Below are positions 1 to 6,909 of a stretch of 43,077 nt of DNA, piece by piece. This DNA is from Cyanobacteriota bacterium (GTDB lineage Bacteria; Cyanobacteriota; Cyanobacteriia; PCC-6307; Cyanobiaceae). The stretch lies in contig JAPLIB010000098.1 of assembly GCA_026389335.1 (NCBI GenBank), positions 1 to 43,077 on the forward strand, written 5' to 3'. The translations under genes were made by a program, and so were the position numbers. The stretch's first letter is position 1. Every line of letters starts with the position of its first letter. The notes below the pieces were generated by a model. The model searched no databases. It was given only the letters and a program-made list of their open reading frames with translations, and was not told the DNA's origin.

Positions 1-162
1 ACATTCAGCGATCAGGGTTCATACTGGATCAATGGAGCTGAGCAATCAGCTTCCAGGCAGTCATCCCTTGACTGCTCCTGTTCACCCTCCAGAAAGGGTC
101 ACAGGACCTCTTGAGTTACACCACTCCAAGGGGCGCTACCAAGGACCCCGGTACCAGCTGCG

Positions 163-351
163 ATGTTCCTCCCGATCGGCTGTTGTGGCCCGGACGACGG
201 CGATGCCTACCGTCGCCGCCATCAGCAGCGCAAACTCCAGATGCTCACATTCTGGCGTGATGGCGCCGAGCGGCAGTTGGCCGCTCTGAATGCGGCGATC
301 AGCACCCTGGAGCAGCAGATCCAACGGAACCCACCAGAGTCGCGGGCCTGA
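163..351 (+). CDS. Small conserved-looking protein, 62 aa, function unknown
   Basis: Encodes a 62-residue protein with a basic N-terminal third (YRRRHQQRKLQ) followed by a segment that looks like one amphipathic helix (LTFWRDGAERQLAALNAAIS) and a short polar tail. The regular heptad-like leucine/alanine spacing and the Trp-Arg-Asp motif look like a real protein rather than a shadow frame, and I recall similar short proteins in marine Synechococcus. The last 53 bases run into the 3' end of the convergent sigma factor gene on the opposite strand. No catalytic motif, signal peptide or membrane segment is visible. Role unknown; a small helical interaction partner is the most that can be inferred. 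Confidence 0.6.
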   Translation: MFLPIGCCGPDDGDAYRRRHQQRKLQMLTFWRDGAERQLAALNAAISTLEQQIQRNPPESRA

Positions 352-1045
352 GCGCCCCTTGATCCAGGTCGTGGCGCAGCTGGGCCAGCCCCCGCCGCAG
401 CAGCCGCTGGATCGTCATCGGACTGACCTGCATCTGCTGGGCCAGACGTCGGTAGCTCCAGCCCGCCAGAACCACTTGGCGCACCACCAGCCGCTGGCGG
501 GGCTCCAGCTGGGCCAGCAGCGGTTCTACGGCCGGCATGGCGGCCTCCTCTGCGGGTTCGCTCTGGTCAAATGCCTCGACCCACTCCAGCAGCTCACCCT
601 CCAGCGGCAGCGGTCGGTTGAGCAGGCGCTGCTGGGCGAGCACTTGCCACTGCTGCTGGCTGAGCCCGAGCCGTTGGCGCACCTGAATCTCCCTGAGCCC
701 CGGCGCCAGATCTGGAGCCGCAGCCTCCAGCAGTCGCTGAATCCGCTCCTGCCGTTCGGCCTGGCGCCGGGGTAAGCGCACCGCCGGGGCGCTATCGCGC
801 AGGTAGTGAAGAATGGCACCACGGATATGGGGCCGGGCAAACGCTGAGAACGGAGTGGCCAACTCCTGGCGGTAAAGCTCGGCGGCCCGGATCAGCCCTA
901 GCAGCCCCACCTGCTGGAGATCATCGCTGGATTCCCGGCTGCAGCTGGCGTAGTGCAGGGCAATGGGCCGCACAAGATTGCGATAGAGCTCAACGCGGTG
1001 ATTGCGTTGGGCGACGGCCGCTGGACGGATGGTGGATTGGGACAC
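299..1045 (-). CDS. Sigma-70 family RNA polymerase sigma factor, group 3 (SigF-like)
   Basis: Directs RNA polymerase to a subset of promoters. The protein shows region 2 (around residues 20-85: LVRPIALHYAS, DDLQQVGLLGLIRAA, FSAFARPHIRGAILHYLRD), a region 3 stretch, and region 4 with a helix-turn-helix near the C terminus (LEPRQRLVVRQVVLAGWSYR, then SPMTIQRLLRRGLAQLR). The RGAIxxYLRD signature is typical of the SigF/SigB-type sigma factors rather than the principal sigma. A GTG start at 1045 gives about 248 aa; the longer frame to 1189 would run 77 bases into the upstream Ap4A phosphorylase gene and adds residues with no sigma similarity. In cyanobacteria SigF-type factors control pili and stress genes; which regulon applies here is not visible. 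Confidence 0.82.
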   Translation of the reverse strand: MSQSTIRPAAVAQRNHRVELYRNLVRPIALHYASCSRESSDDLQQVGLLGLIRAAELYRQELATPFSAFARPHIRGAILHYLRDSAPAVRLPRRQAERQERIQRLLEAAAPDLAPGLREIQVRQRLGLSQQQWQVLAQQRLLNRPLPLEGELLEWVEAFDQSEPAEEAAMPAVEPLLAQLEPRQRLVVRQVVLAGWSYRRLAQQMQVSPMTIQRLLRRGLAQLRHDLDQGALRPATLVGSVGSAAPGC

Positions 1046-1112
1046 GCTGGACAGAAGACTCGATGTAAGGCAGGTGCTGGCCAGAGCCGTCACCCGTCTT
1101 TCCAGAGAGCCC

Positions 1113-1973
1113 TTAGTCGTCGATGCAACGCAACCGTGGAACCACGGAATGATCGGCCGCCACGGCCTGGAGCAGGGCCCAGGGCCCATGGCGCTGCAGC
1201 CAGGTCTGGTCGGCCCGCGCCGTGCTCAGCAGATAGCCGGCGAAGCCGAGCCCATTGATGCTGAAGCCAGCCTGGTGCTCCCTTATCCGCCGCACCGTCA
1301 GAAACCAGCTGTCGTTGAAAATCAGGTTGTAGGCGTGGCTGGGCGCTGGCTGCTGGCCCGGCTGGCCGAGGGCGAGATCAAGGCCATGGCGGTGATAGAG
1401 CTCGGCTAGCTCCTGGGCAGAGCAGGGATCCTGGCGGCGGCTGAGGCGGTAGGCCCAGGGCCAGGGTGGCGCCTCCCCGGCTAGCTGGGCCTCAAGCCCG
1501 CTGGCAAGCGGGCAGCTCACCTCCCCCTGATGCCGGGGCAGTAACTGCAGATGGCGATGTGGTTGGCTGGCTCCAGCGGTGCTGCTGCTGTTGAAGAACC
1601 ACAGGCCACCCGTATCAGCGCTGACCCTGACCACCGCCGCCCAGTCCGCCTCGTCCAACCAGCCGCTCTGCGGCTGCCACTGCTGGGTGATCACCAGCAG
1701 ATGGGCCTTCTGCACCGGAAACTTGTTCAGCAGCAGCACATGACCACTGGGCAACAGCGCCACCTGCAGTGGTCGATCCCAGGGCTGGAACGGGTTGGGT
1801 TTGGGGCCGCCGGGCGTCAGGTGCCTGGGCGGTCGGGAGAGCAGCTGGCGCAGGACGAAGGGCTCGATCCCGGCGGGCTGCAACAGCTCCGTGGCCAGCG
1901 GCACCAGGGCGCCGCTGGCCAGGGCCCGCTCGGAGACGGCCAGGGCCTCCTGCCAGAAGTGCTCAGCGCGCAC
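1113..1973 (-). CDS. ATP adenylyltransferase (Ap4A phosphorylase), 286 aa
   Basis: Phosphorolyses diadenosine tetraphosphate to ATP and ADP in the cytoplasm. The central part has the features of the HIT-like Apa1/Apa2 family: a nucleotide-binding strand region (HVLLLNKFPVQKAHLLVITQ) and the catalytic histidine triad motif HRHLQLLP near residue 138, followed by the C-terminal half (YNLIFNDSWFLTVRR, FSINGLGFAGYLL) typical of the cyanobacterial and yeast enzymes. Length is near 290 aa as expected. The start overlaps the end of the SpoIID-like gene by 11 bases, so the two are probably co-transcribed; the sigma factor follows after 67 bases. Confidence 0.88.
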   Translation of the reverse strand: MRAEHFWQEALAVSERALASGALVPLATELLQPAGIEPFVLRQLLSRPPRHLTPGGPKPNPFQPWDRPLQVALLPSGHVLLLNKFPVQKAHLLVITQQWQPQSGWLDEADWAAVVRVSADTGGLWFFNSSSTAGASQPHRHLQLLPRHQGEVSCPLASGLEAQLAGEAPPWPWAYRLSRRQDPCSAQELAELYHRHGLDLALGQPGQQPAPSHAYNLIFNDSWFLTVRRIREHQAGFSINGLGFAGYLLSTARADQTWLQRHGPWALLQAVAADHSVVPRLRCIDD

Positions 1974-3060
1974 CAGCCTGGAGGCGGGCCAGGGAAGCCC
2001 CCTGGTAGTAGTGGCCGAGGATCTGGTTGTAGCGGAGCCCTTGCTGGGCCAGATCCTGGGCGCCGTTCTGGCTCATGCTGGCGCCGAGATGGCCATGGGC
2101 TTCATCGACGATCTGCTGAGTGGCGGCGTAGAGACTCTCGACAATGCCCCCCTGATAACTGAGGATCACACCAGCCGTGCTGGCGGTGGCCTGGCGGGTG
2201 GGGCCGCTGACATTGCGGAGGCCCTCGTAGTTCTGCCAGCGGGTGGTATCCCCCAGATGCCATTGACCATCGGCCGGCCTGGCCATATGGGCCATGGCGT
2301 AGGAGCGAGCGGCCACCGCCTGGGCCCTGAGCGCCTCAATATTCCAGCTACTCGGCATTTCGCCGCCCACCACCGAACTGATGTAGCTCTCCAGCGAAAG
2401 GTGGTTCACCACCCGGACGCCGCCGCCGCCGCGCAGCAGCCGGAAGCGGCCGTCGTAGGGGCGGCCATCGGCCAACAGCTGATCACCCGGGCCCGTCTGG
2501 AGCCAGAGCTCCGGTTCGCTGGCCAGCAGGGCGGGCACCTGATCAGCGCCACCGCTCTGCAGCACCCGGCCGGATCGGTCGCTGAGGCTCCAGGGACCGC
2601 TCGCTCCCAGCCTGGGATTGGCTGACAATTTCAACAGCGCCACCCGGATCTCCAGCGCCAGCGCCGGCCCTGCCGCCGGTTCCGCCAGGGTGCGCCCAGA
2701 AGCCTGGGGAGCGACGGCCCGCTCGGCGCGGATCGAGCTGGCCGTCAGGGCCGCGTCCAGCTCGGCGCGCCGGGCCTGGGGGGCACTGCGGGCAGTCTGC
2801 GTCGGCTGGGCAATCAGGGCATCCAGCAGATCGCCAGCCGGGGGCGCTGGCCGCAGCAGGGCCTGGGCGGCAAAGCCGGCGCCGAGGGCGGCCAGGGCCA
2901 GCGGCGCCGAAAGCAGAATCGGATGTTGACGCAGTCCGCGGATCAGCCTGCCGGCAGCAGCGAGAGCCAGCTGGCGCTGGTGTCGCAGCTTGGTGCCTCG
3001 CAGGCGTGCGCGCCAGCGGCCGTGCTGCCCTGGGGTTGCGTCAGCAAGGTGCCGTCCCAC
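1963..3060 (-). CDS. SpoIID/LytB domain protein, membrane-anchored
   Basis: Related to SpoIID, a peptidoglycan-acting protein family. The C-terminal half contains the SpoIID signature (VNHLSLESYISSVVGGEMPS, then EALRAQAVAARSYAMAH, and SLYAATQQIVDEA). Near residues 50-70 there is a hydrophobic anchor (HPILLSAPLALAALGAGFAA), so the domain is probably outside the cytoplasmic membrane. The GTG at 3060 is the last ATG/GTG/TTG in frame before the anchor; an upstream ATG at 3183 would extend the overlap. Even the short form overlaps the PhzF-like gene, out of frame, by 118 bases. In cyanobacteria SpoIID-like proteins are expected to act in cell-wall remodelling, as spores are absent. The start is the uncertain part. 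Confidence 0.8.
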   Translation of the reverse strand: MGRHLADATPGQHGRWRARLRGTKLRHQRQLALAAAGRLIRGLRQHPILLSAPLALAALGAGFAAQALLRPAPPAGDLLDALIAQPTQTARSAPQARRAELDAALTASSIRAERAVAPQASGRTLAEPAAGPALALEIRVALLKLSANPRLGASGPWSLSDRSGRVLQSGGADQVPALLASEPELWLQTGPGDQLLADGRPYDGRFRLLRGGGGVRVVNHLSLESYISSVVGGEMPSSWNIEALRAQAVAARSYAMAHMARPADGQWHLGDTTRWQNYEGLRNVSGPTRQATASTAGVILSYQGGIVESLYAATQQIVDEAHGHLGASMSQNGAQDLAQQGLRYNQILGHYYQGASLARLQAGAR

Positions 3061-3893
3061 AGGAGGTGTCCAGATCCGAACAGGCGGATCATGCCTGATG
3101 AAGTGGCCCGGCTGACCACCCCCCCTGGACGGTCGGAGCATTGCCAGCCCACCACCCAGTCGCGTTCGAGGCGTTGCTGCCACCAGGGAGCTACCAGGGC
3201 ATGGGCCGAACCGGTGACTGGATCTTCCTCGATGCCCAGTCCTGGCGCAAAGAAACGCAGCTGGAAATCCAGGGGCAGACCAGCCAGCTGCTGGGGACGG
3301 CTCGCCGGGGCTGGGGTGGTGTCAGCGATCGGCTGCATCAGCACCAACCCGGGTCGGAGCTCCGGGGGTAAATCCGCGGCAATGGACCCCATGGCGGCGA
3401 GTTGGGCGCTGGCCGCTAACAGGGCCACGCCATAGCCCAGCGACGAGTTCCAGAACATGTCAGCCTCGCTGCCGAGCCGCTCCGCCAGCAGGGCCTGCAA
3501 CGCGGCGGGGGCTGGCGCGGCCCGCAGGGTGCCGCTGGGAAGCACGATGCTGCCGCAGTGGCGCGACGTGGCATCGAGGCTCACAGTCAGCGCTCCGCTA
3601 CGGGTCCACAGGTCCAGGGAGTCGCCGGGCTGCAGCCGATCCCAGTGGGCGAGGGCCAGCAGGCTGGCCAGGGTGGCGTGGCCGCAGAGGGGCACTTCGC
3701 AGCTCGGCGTGAACCAGCGCAACAGCCACTGGTTCTGCTCCTGGAGCAGAAAGGCCGTTTCCGACTGCTTCAGGCTGCCGGCTATTCGCTGCATCCAGGC
3801 AGCAGAAGCCGGCTGGTTGAGCAGCACCACCGCCGCACCATTGCCGCCGCCGGGGCCTTCGCTGAAGGCCTCGATCAGCACGGCCCGATTCAA
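2943..3893 (-). CDS. PhzF family isomerase/epimerase-like protein, 316 aa
   Basis: Belongs to the PhzF/DapF-fold superfamily. Seen directly: the family glutamate in SETAFLL (residue 45), the LRWFTP...EVPLCGHATLA block in the first half, and the RFFAPGLGIEEDPVTGSAH block in the second half. PhzF itself isomerises dihydro-hydroxyanthranilate, but most bacterial homologues have unknown substrates and there are no phenazine genes nearby, so the substrate is not assigned. The start is a TTG whose bases overlap the gpsA stop (TTGA), suggesting translational coupling. The fold should end near GTLLT; the last 30 or so residues are a run-on read out of frame with the SpoIID-like N terminus. Confidence 0.87.
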   Translation of the reverse strand: MNRAVLIEAFSEGPGGGNGAAVVLLNQPASAAWMQRIAGSLKQSETAFLLQEQNQWLLRWFTPSCEVPLCGHATLASLLALAHWDRLQPGDSLDLWTRSGALTVSLDATSRHCGSIVLPSGTLRAAPAPAALQALLAERLGSEADMFWNSSLGYGVALLAASAQLAAMGSIAADLPPELRPGLVLMQPIADTTPAPASRPQQLAGLPLDFQLRFFAPGLGIEEDPVTGSAHALVAPWWQQRLERDWVVGWQCSDRPGGVVSRATSSGMIRLFGSGHLLWDGTLLTQPQGSTAAGAHACEAPSCDTSASWLSLLPAG

Positions 3894-4834
3894 CGGTTGA
3901 CCTCGGCCCTGAGATCCCGCTGCATCAGATTCTGGACGGCCTGGGGGGCATCGATGGCGCCATCGAGCAGTCGCACCACCTGCTCACAGATCGGCAGCCG
4001 CCAGCCCTGGCGCGCAGCCAGCCGCAGGGCCGCCCGGGCCGTGCGCTGCCCCTCCACGGTGGCGCCGATGGCGGCGAGCGCCTGCGTTTCATCGAGGCCT
4101 GCGGCCAGGGCCTGGCCGAAGCGATAGTTGCGGCTCAGGGGGCTGTTGGCGGTGGCCAGCAGATCGCCGAGGCCGGCGAGGCCGTAGAGGGTCGAGCTCT
4201 GGCCGCCGAGCGCCACCAGCACCTCGCCGATTTCGGCCAGGCCACGGGTGAGCAGCGAGGCCTTGGCATTGGCACCAAGGCCGAGGCCGTCACTGATGCC
4301 CGCCGCCACGGCCATCACATTCTTGAGCGCACCGGCCGCTTCGGTGCCAATCGGATCGGTGTTGGTGTAAAGGCGCAGATGGGGTACCCGCAAGGCCAGC
4401 TGCAGCCGCAGGGCCAGGTCAGGGTCGCTGGCGGCGACCACACTGGCCGCCGGCAGGCCCCGGTCCAGTTCATCCGCCAGGTTCGGGCCACTGAGCACGG
4501 CCAACGGCGCCCCAGGCAGCTGCTGACCCCAGAGCTGACTGGCGCTGCAGAGGCCGTCGAGATCGAGCCCTTTGCTGCAACTCAGCAGGGGCAGAGCGGC
4601 GGGCCAATGGGGCGCCAGGCGGCGGGCCAGGTCGGTGACGGCCGCCATCGACACGGCCGACACCACCAGCTCGCTGTCCGGTAACAGGGCGACCGCATCG
4701 CCGCCATCGCGCCGCGACCAGCTGCTTACCGCATGGCCTCCCTCCTGCCACAGCCGCGCCAGCGTGCTGCCCCAGGCTCCCCTTCCCAGCACGGTGATCC
4801 GCAGGCCCATCTCCCCTTGAAGCTCGGCCATCAT
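3890..4834 (-). CDS. gpsA: Glycerol-3-phosphate dehydrogenase [NAD(P)+]
   Basis: Reduces dihydroxyacetone phosphate to sn-glycerol 3-phosphate, the backbone for membrane lipids. The N terminus has the Rossmann glycine motif (VLGRGAWGSTLARLW), the middle has the SGPNLADEL segment, and the C-terminal domain has the substrate region GALKNVMAVAAGISDG with the catalytic lysine, then NAKASLLTRGLAE. Length (306-314 aa) is normal. Starts at 4834, 4831 or 4810 are possible; the one at 4810 is preceded by a purine-rich GGGGAG and would give a more usual N terminus. The gene is divergent from the SDR gene and overlaps the PhzF-like start by 4 bases. Confidence 0.95.
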   Translation of the reverse strand: MMAELQGEMGLRITVLGRGAWGSTLARLWQEGGHAVSSWSRRDGGDAVALLPDSELVVSAVSMAAVTDLARRLAPHWPAALPLLSCSKGLDLDGLCSASQLWGQQLPGAPLAVLSGPNLADELDRGLPAASVVAASDPDLALRLQLALRVPHLRLYTNTDPIGTEAAGALKNVMAVAAGISDGLGLGANAKASLLTRGLAEIGEVLVALGGQSSTLYGLAGLGDLLATANSPLSRNYRFGQALAAGLDETQALAAIGATVEGQRTARAALRLAARQGWRLPICEQVVRLLDGAIDAPQAVQNLMQRDLRAEVNR

Positions 4835-4856
4835 GCGACATCAAGCCAGTGCTGCC

Positions 4857-5663
4857 ATGTCTGCAGAGCCTTCCTGCCCCTGGAGCACCTGGAGCGGTCA
4901 CGCCCTCGTTGTCGGTGGTGGCGGCATCGGCCAAGCCCTGTTGGTGGAGCTGGCCGACAGGGCACCGGGATTGCAGCTGTGGTGCAGCCAGAGGCGGCCG
5001 CTGGCTGCTGCTGAGGCCTCAACAGCGGCGGCGGCCCCGCCAGCTGGGGAGACCGTGTCAGGCGGGGTTGGGGCTGTGCGGCAGCTGAGCCTGGATGTCA
5101 GCGATGACGACAGCTTGCAGGCCCTGCGTCAACGGGCCCTGGCCCAGCTCGCGCCCCTGCGGCTGGTGATTTATGCCGCCGGCGTCCTGCAGGAAGGGTC
5201 CATGACCCCGGAGAAGCGCCTCTCCCAGGTGAATCGCCACGCTCTCGAGCGCAGTTTCAGCGTCAACGCCTGGGGCCCGTTGCTGGTGGCCCAGGCCCTG
5301 GAGGCGGCCCTGCCCCGCGACCAACCGGCCCTGTTCGCCAGCCTCTCGGCCCGGGTCGGCAGCATCGGCGATAACCGCCTGGGGGGCTGGTACGCCTATC
5401 GGGCCGCCAAGGCGGCCCAGAACCAGCTGCTCAGCACCCTGGCGATCGAATGGCGGCGGCGTTTGCCCCAGGTGTGCGTCACCCTGCTGCACCCAGGCAC
5501 GACTGCCACGGCCCTGTCGGCCCCGTTTCGCTCGGCGGTGGCGCCGCCGCAGCTGTTCAGTCCCGAACGGGCTGCCAGCCAGCTGCTGGATGTGCTGGAG
5601 CGCCAGACGCCGGCTGAAAGCGGCCGCTTCCTCGCCTGGGATGGCAGCGAGATTCCCTGGTGA
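4857..5663 (+). CDS. Short-chain dehydrogenase/reductase (SDR) family protein
   Basis: An NAD(P)-dependent oxidoreductase of unknown substrate. The N terminus has a Rossmann motif (ALVVGGGGIGQALL), the middle has the SDR asparagine region (IYAAGVLQE, then SFSVNAWGPLLVAQAL), the active-site serine block (FASLSARVGSIGDN) and the YxxxK pair in YAYRAAKAA. The PGTTATALSAPF segment follows, as in CsgA/C-factor-like SDRs. I chose the ATG at 4857; the one at 4833 would interlock with the gpsA start on the other strand. The protein is then 268 aa. It ends 3 bases before the convergent DUF2237 gene. Confidence 0.85.
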   Translation: MSAEPSCPWSTWSGHALVVGGGGIGQALLVELADRAPGLQLWCSQRRPLAAAEASTAAAAPPAGETVSGGVGAVRQLSLDVSDDDSLQALRQRALAQLAPLRLVIYAAGVLQEGSMTPEKRLSQVNRHALERSFSVNAWGPLLVAQALEAALPRDQPALFASLSARVGSIGDNRLGGWYAYRAAKAAQNQLLSTLAIEWRRRLPQVCVTLLHPGTTATALSAPFRSAVAPPQLFSPERAASQLLDVLERQTPAESGRFLAWDGSEIPW

Positions 5664-5666
5664 GCC

Positions 5667-6065
5667 TCAGGCCGCGTGGCGGCGCAGCACCTCGAGCGGT
5701 ATCAGCTCCAGGCAGGTCCGCTCGCAGGACTCGAGATGCACCTGTGGCGCCATGCCGTCCTCATAGGCCTCCAACCATCGGGCGGCGCAGATGCACCAAT
5801 GGTCTCCGGCCCGGAGGCCGGGAAAGCCGTAGGCCGGCGCTGGGCTGCTCAGATCGTTGCCCTGGGCCCTGGTGTAGCTGAGGAAGGCCTCATCGACCAC
5901 GCAGCAGACGGTGTGACGGCCGAGGTCGGCGGGATCGCTGCGGCAGGTGCCATCGCGGAACCAGCCGGTCATCGGCTCGCAGCCACACACGACCAGCGGT
6001 TCGTCGAGCACGTTCAAAGGCCCGGCAGCACTGGAATCGACAGCCTCAAAGGGGGCCTGGACCAT
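5667..6065 (-). CDS. DUF2237 family protein, 132 aa
   Basis: A small cysteine-containing protein of the DUF2237 family, biochemical role unknown. The family blocks are visible in order: GPLNVLDEPLVVCGCEPMTG, a cysteine-rich DPADLGRHTVCCVV stretch, the GNDLSSPAPAYGFPGLRAGD region, the HWCICAARWLEA block, and the C-terminal CLELIPLEVLRRHA. Length matches the family (about 125-135 aa). It is convergent with the SDR gene with only 3 bases between stops, and divergent from the 75-aa gene at 6201, so its promoter must lie within about 135 bases upstream. Confidence 0.85.
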   Translation of the reverse strand: MVQAPFEAVDSSAAGPLNVLDEPLVVCGCEPMTGWFRDGTCRSDPADLGRHTVCCVVDEAFLSYTRAQGNDLSSPAPAYGFPGLRAGDHWCICAARWLEAYEDGMAPQVHLESCERTCLELIPLEVLRRHAA

Positions 6066-6200
6066 GGCCTGGGCGCAGTCGTCGGGGGCTCAGTCTGCCG
6101 GAGGACTGGCACAAAGTGCGGCCAGGAGGTTGACGAATTCCGGGGGGTAGGCGTTAAAGGTCATTCAGAACCAATCCCGATTTTCGGCACGACCCCCTTC

Positions 6201-6428
6201 ATGAGCTGGGACTTCACCGAGGATGCGGCCTTCCTGGCCCTCTGCGACGCCTACAAGGAAAGCGGTGAGCCCTCCGCCATGGAGTTTCTCGCCCATGGCG
6301 AAGGCGCTTTCCACTTCCAGGAGCTCTCCCAGAACGCCGCTGGCGAGGGGGTGGACCTGAGCGACTCCGACGATCTGGAGGATTTCCAGCGACAGGTGAT
6401 CGACACCCTGGAGGAGCTCTGTGGCTGA
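6201..6428 (+). CDS. Small acidic protein, 75 aa, function unknown
   Basis: A strongly acidic 75-residue protein beginning SWDFTEDAAFLALCDAYKES and ending in a helical acidic tail (DLEDFQRQVIDTLEELCG). The start codon at 6201 is the first after an in-frame stretch with no plausible protein character, and codon use from there on is typical of the neighbours. No enzyme motif, signal peptide or membrane segment is present. It looks like a small soluble protein conserved among picocyanobacteria, but I do not recognise a function. A hairpin 68 bases downstream of the stop (6496-6530) may terminate it. Confidence 0.65.
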   Translation: MSWDFTEDAAFLALCDAYKESGEPSAMEFLAHGEGAFHFQELSQNAAGEGVDLSDSDDLEDFQRQVIDTLEELCG

Positions 6429-6495
6429 GCGAAGCCATCCGGGCTGACGTCCCGCCGGCTGGGCCGCCACTGCTGATGGCCAATCCATGATGGCT

Positions 6496-6530
6496 AACCC
6501 AGACCAGCCCGCGCGCTGTCGATCTGGGTT
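6496..6530. terminator. Putative bidirectional terminator hairpin
   Basis: Perfect 8-bp inverted repeat AACCCAGA (6496-6503) / TCTGGGTT (6523-6530) with a 19-nt loop, lying between the convergent 75-aa gene (stop 6428) and 90-aa gene (stop 6575). There is no long T tract, so intrinsic termination is inferred from position only. Confidence 0.4.
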
Positions 6531-6574
6531 GGGTGCATGGTCAACCGTTCCGAGCCAGGCAGGCGGCGAACGCT

Positions 6575-6847
6575 TCAGCTGTAGAAAAAGGCGATCTCCT
6601 TGGCCTTGAGTCCGTCCCAGCCGGCGGCCTGGAGGCGTTGATCGAGGCTGGCCTGGTCGAGATGCTTCGAGCCGGTCTTGACGATCCGGTTGCGCATTGA
6701 TTTTTTGACGCCACTGCGGGCGCGACGACTTTCGAGTTCCATCACCTCGTTGTAGAGGGCGAGCATCGCGGCGGGAATCGGAGTGCCGTCGAGATCCAGT
6801 CCTGAGGCGATGGCGGCATCAATACCGTCTGGTCCAGCAATGGCCAT
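6575..6847 (-). CDS. Small basic protein, 90 aa, function unknown
   Basis: The plausible gene begins at the ATG at 6847 (MAIAGPDGIDAAIASGLDLD) and ends in WDGLKAKEIAFFYS. The middle is rich in arginine and lysine (ELESRRARSGVKKSMRNRIV), which could suggest nucleic acid or ribosome contact, but no family is recognised. The longer open frame upstream to 7180 lies inside metH in another frame and lacks protein character. It starts 62 bases after the metH stop on the same strand, so it may be the last gene of the ilvE-metH unit. Confidence 0.6.
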   Translation of the reverse strand: MAIAGPDGIDAAIASGLDLDGTPIPAAMLALYNEVMELESRRARSGVKKSMRNRIVKTGSKHLDQASLDQRLQAAGWDGLKAKEIAFFYS

Positions 6848-6909
6848 GGCGGTCACGCAGAAGGGCCTGACGAGCCTGCCACGGCCCCCCGACCCGACAC
6901 CCCCGGGAT

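Noticed and set aside
32..289. 85-aa plus-strand frame at the window start
   Set aside because: Proline/serine-rich without domain character, and overlaps the better-supported 62-aa frame at 163-351.
6090..6170. 24-codon minus-strand mini-frame (MTFNAYPPEFVNLLAALC) upstream of the DUF2237 gene
   Set aside because: Could be a leader peptide, but it is too short to support without conservation data, and the region also has to hold two divergent promoters.
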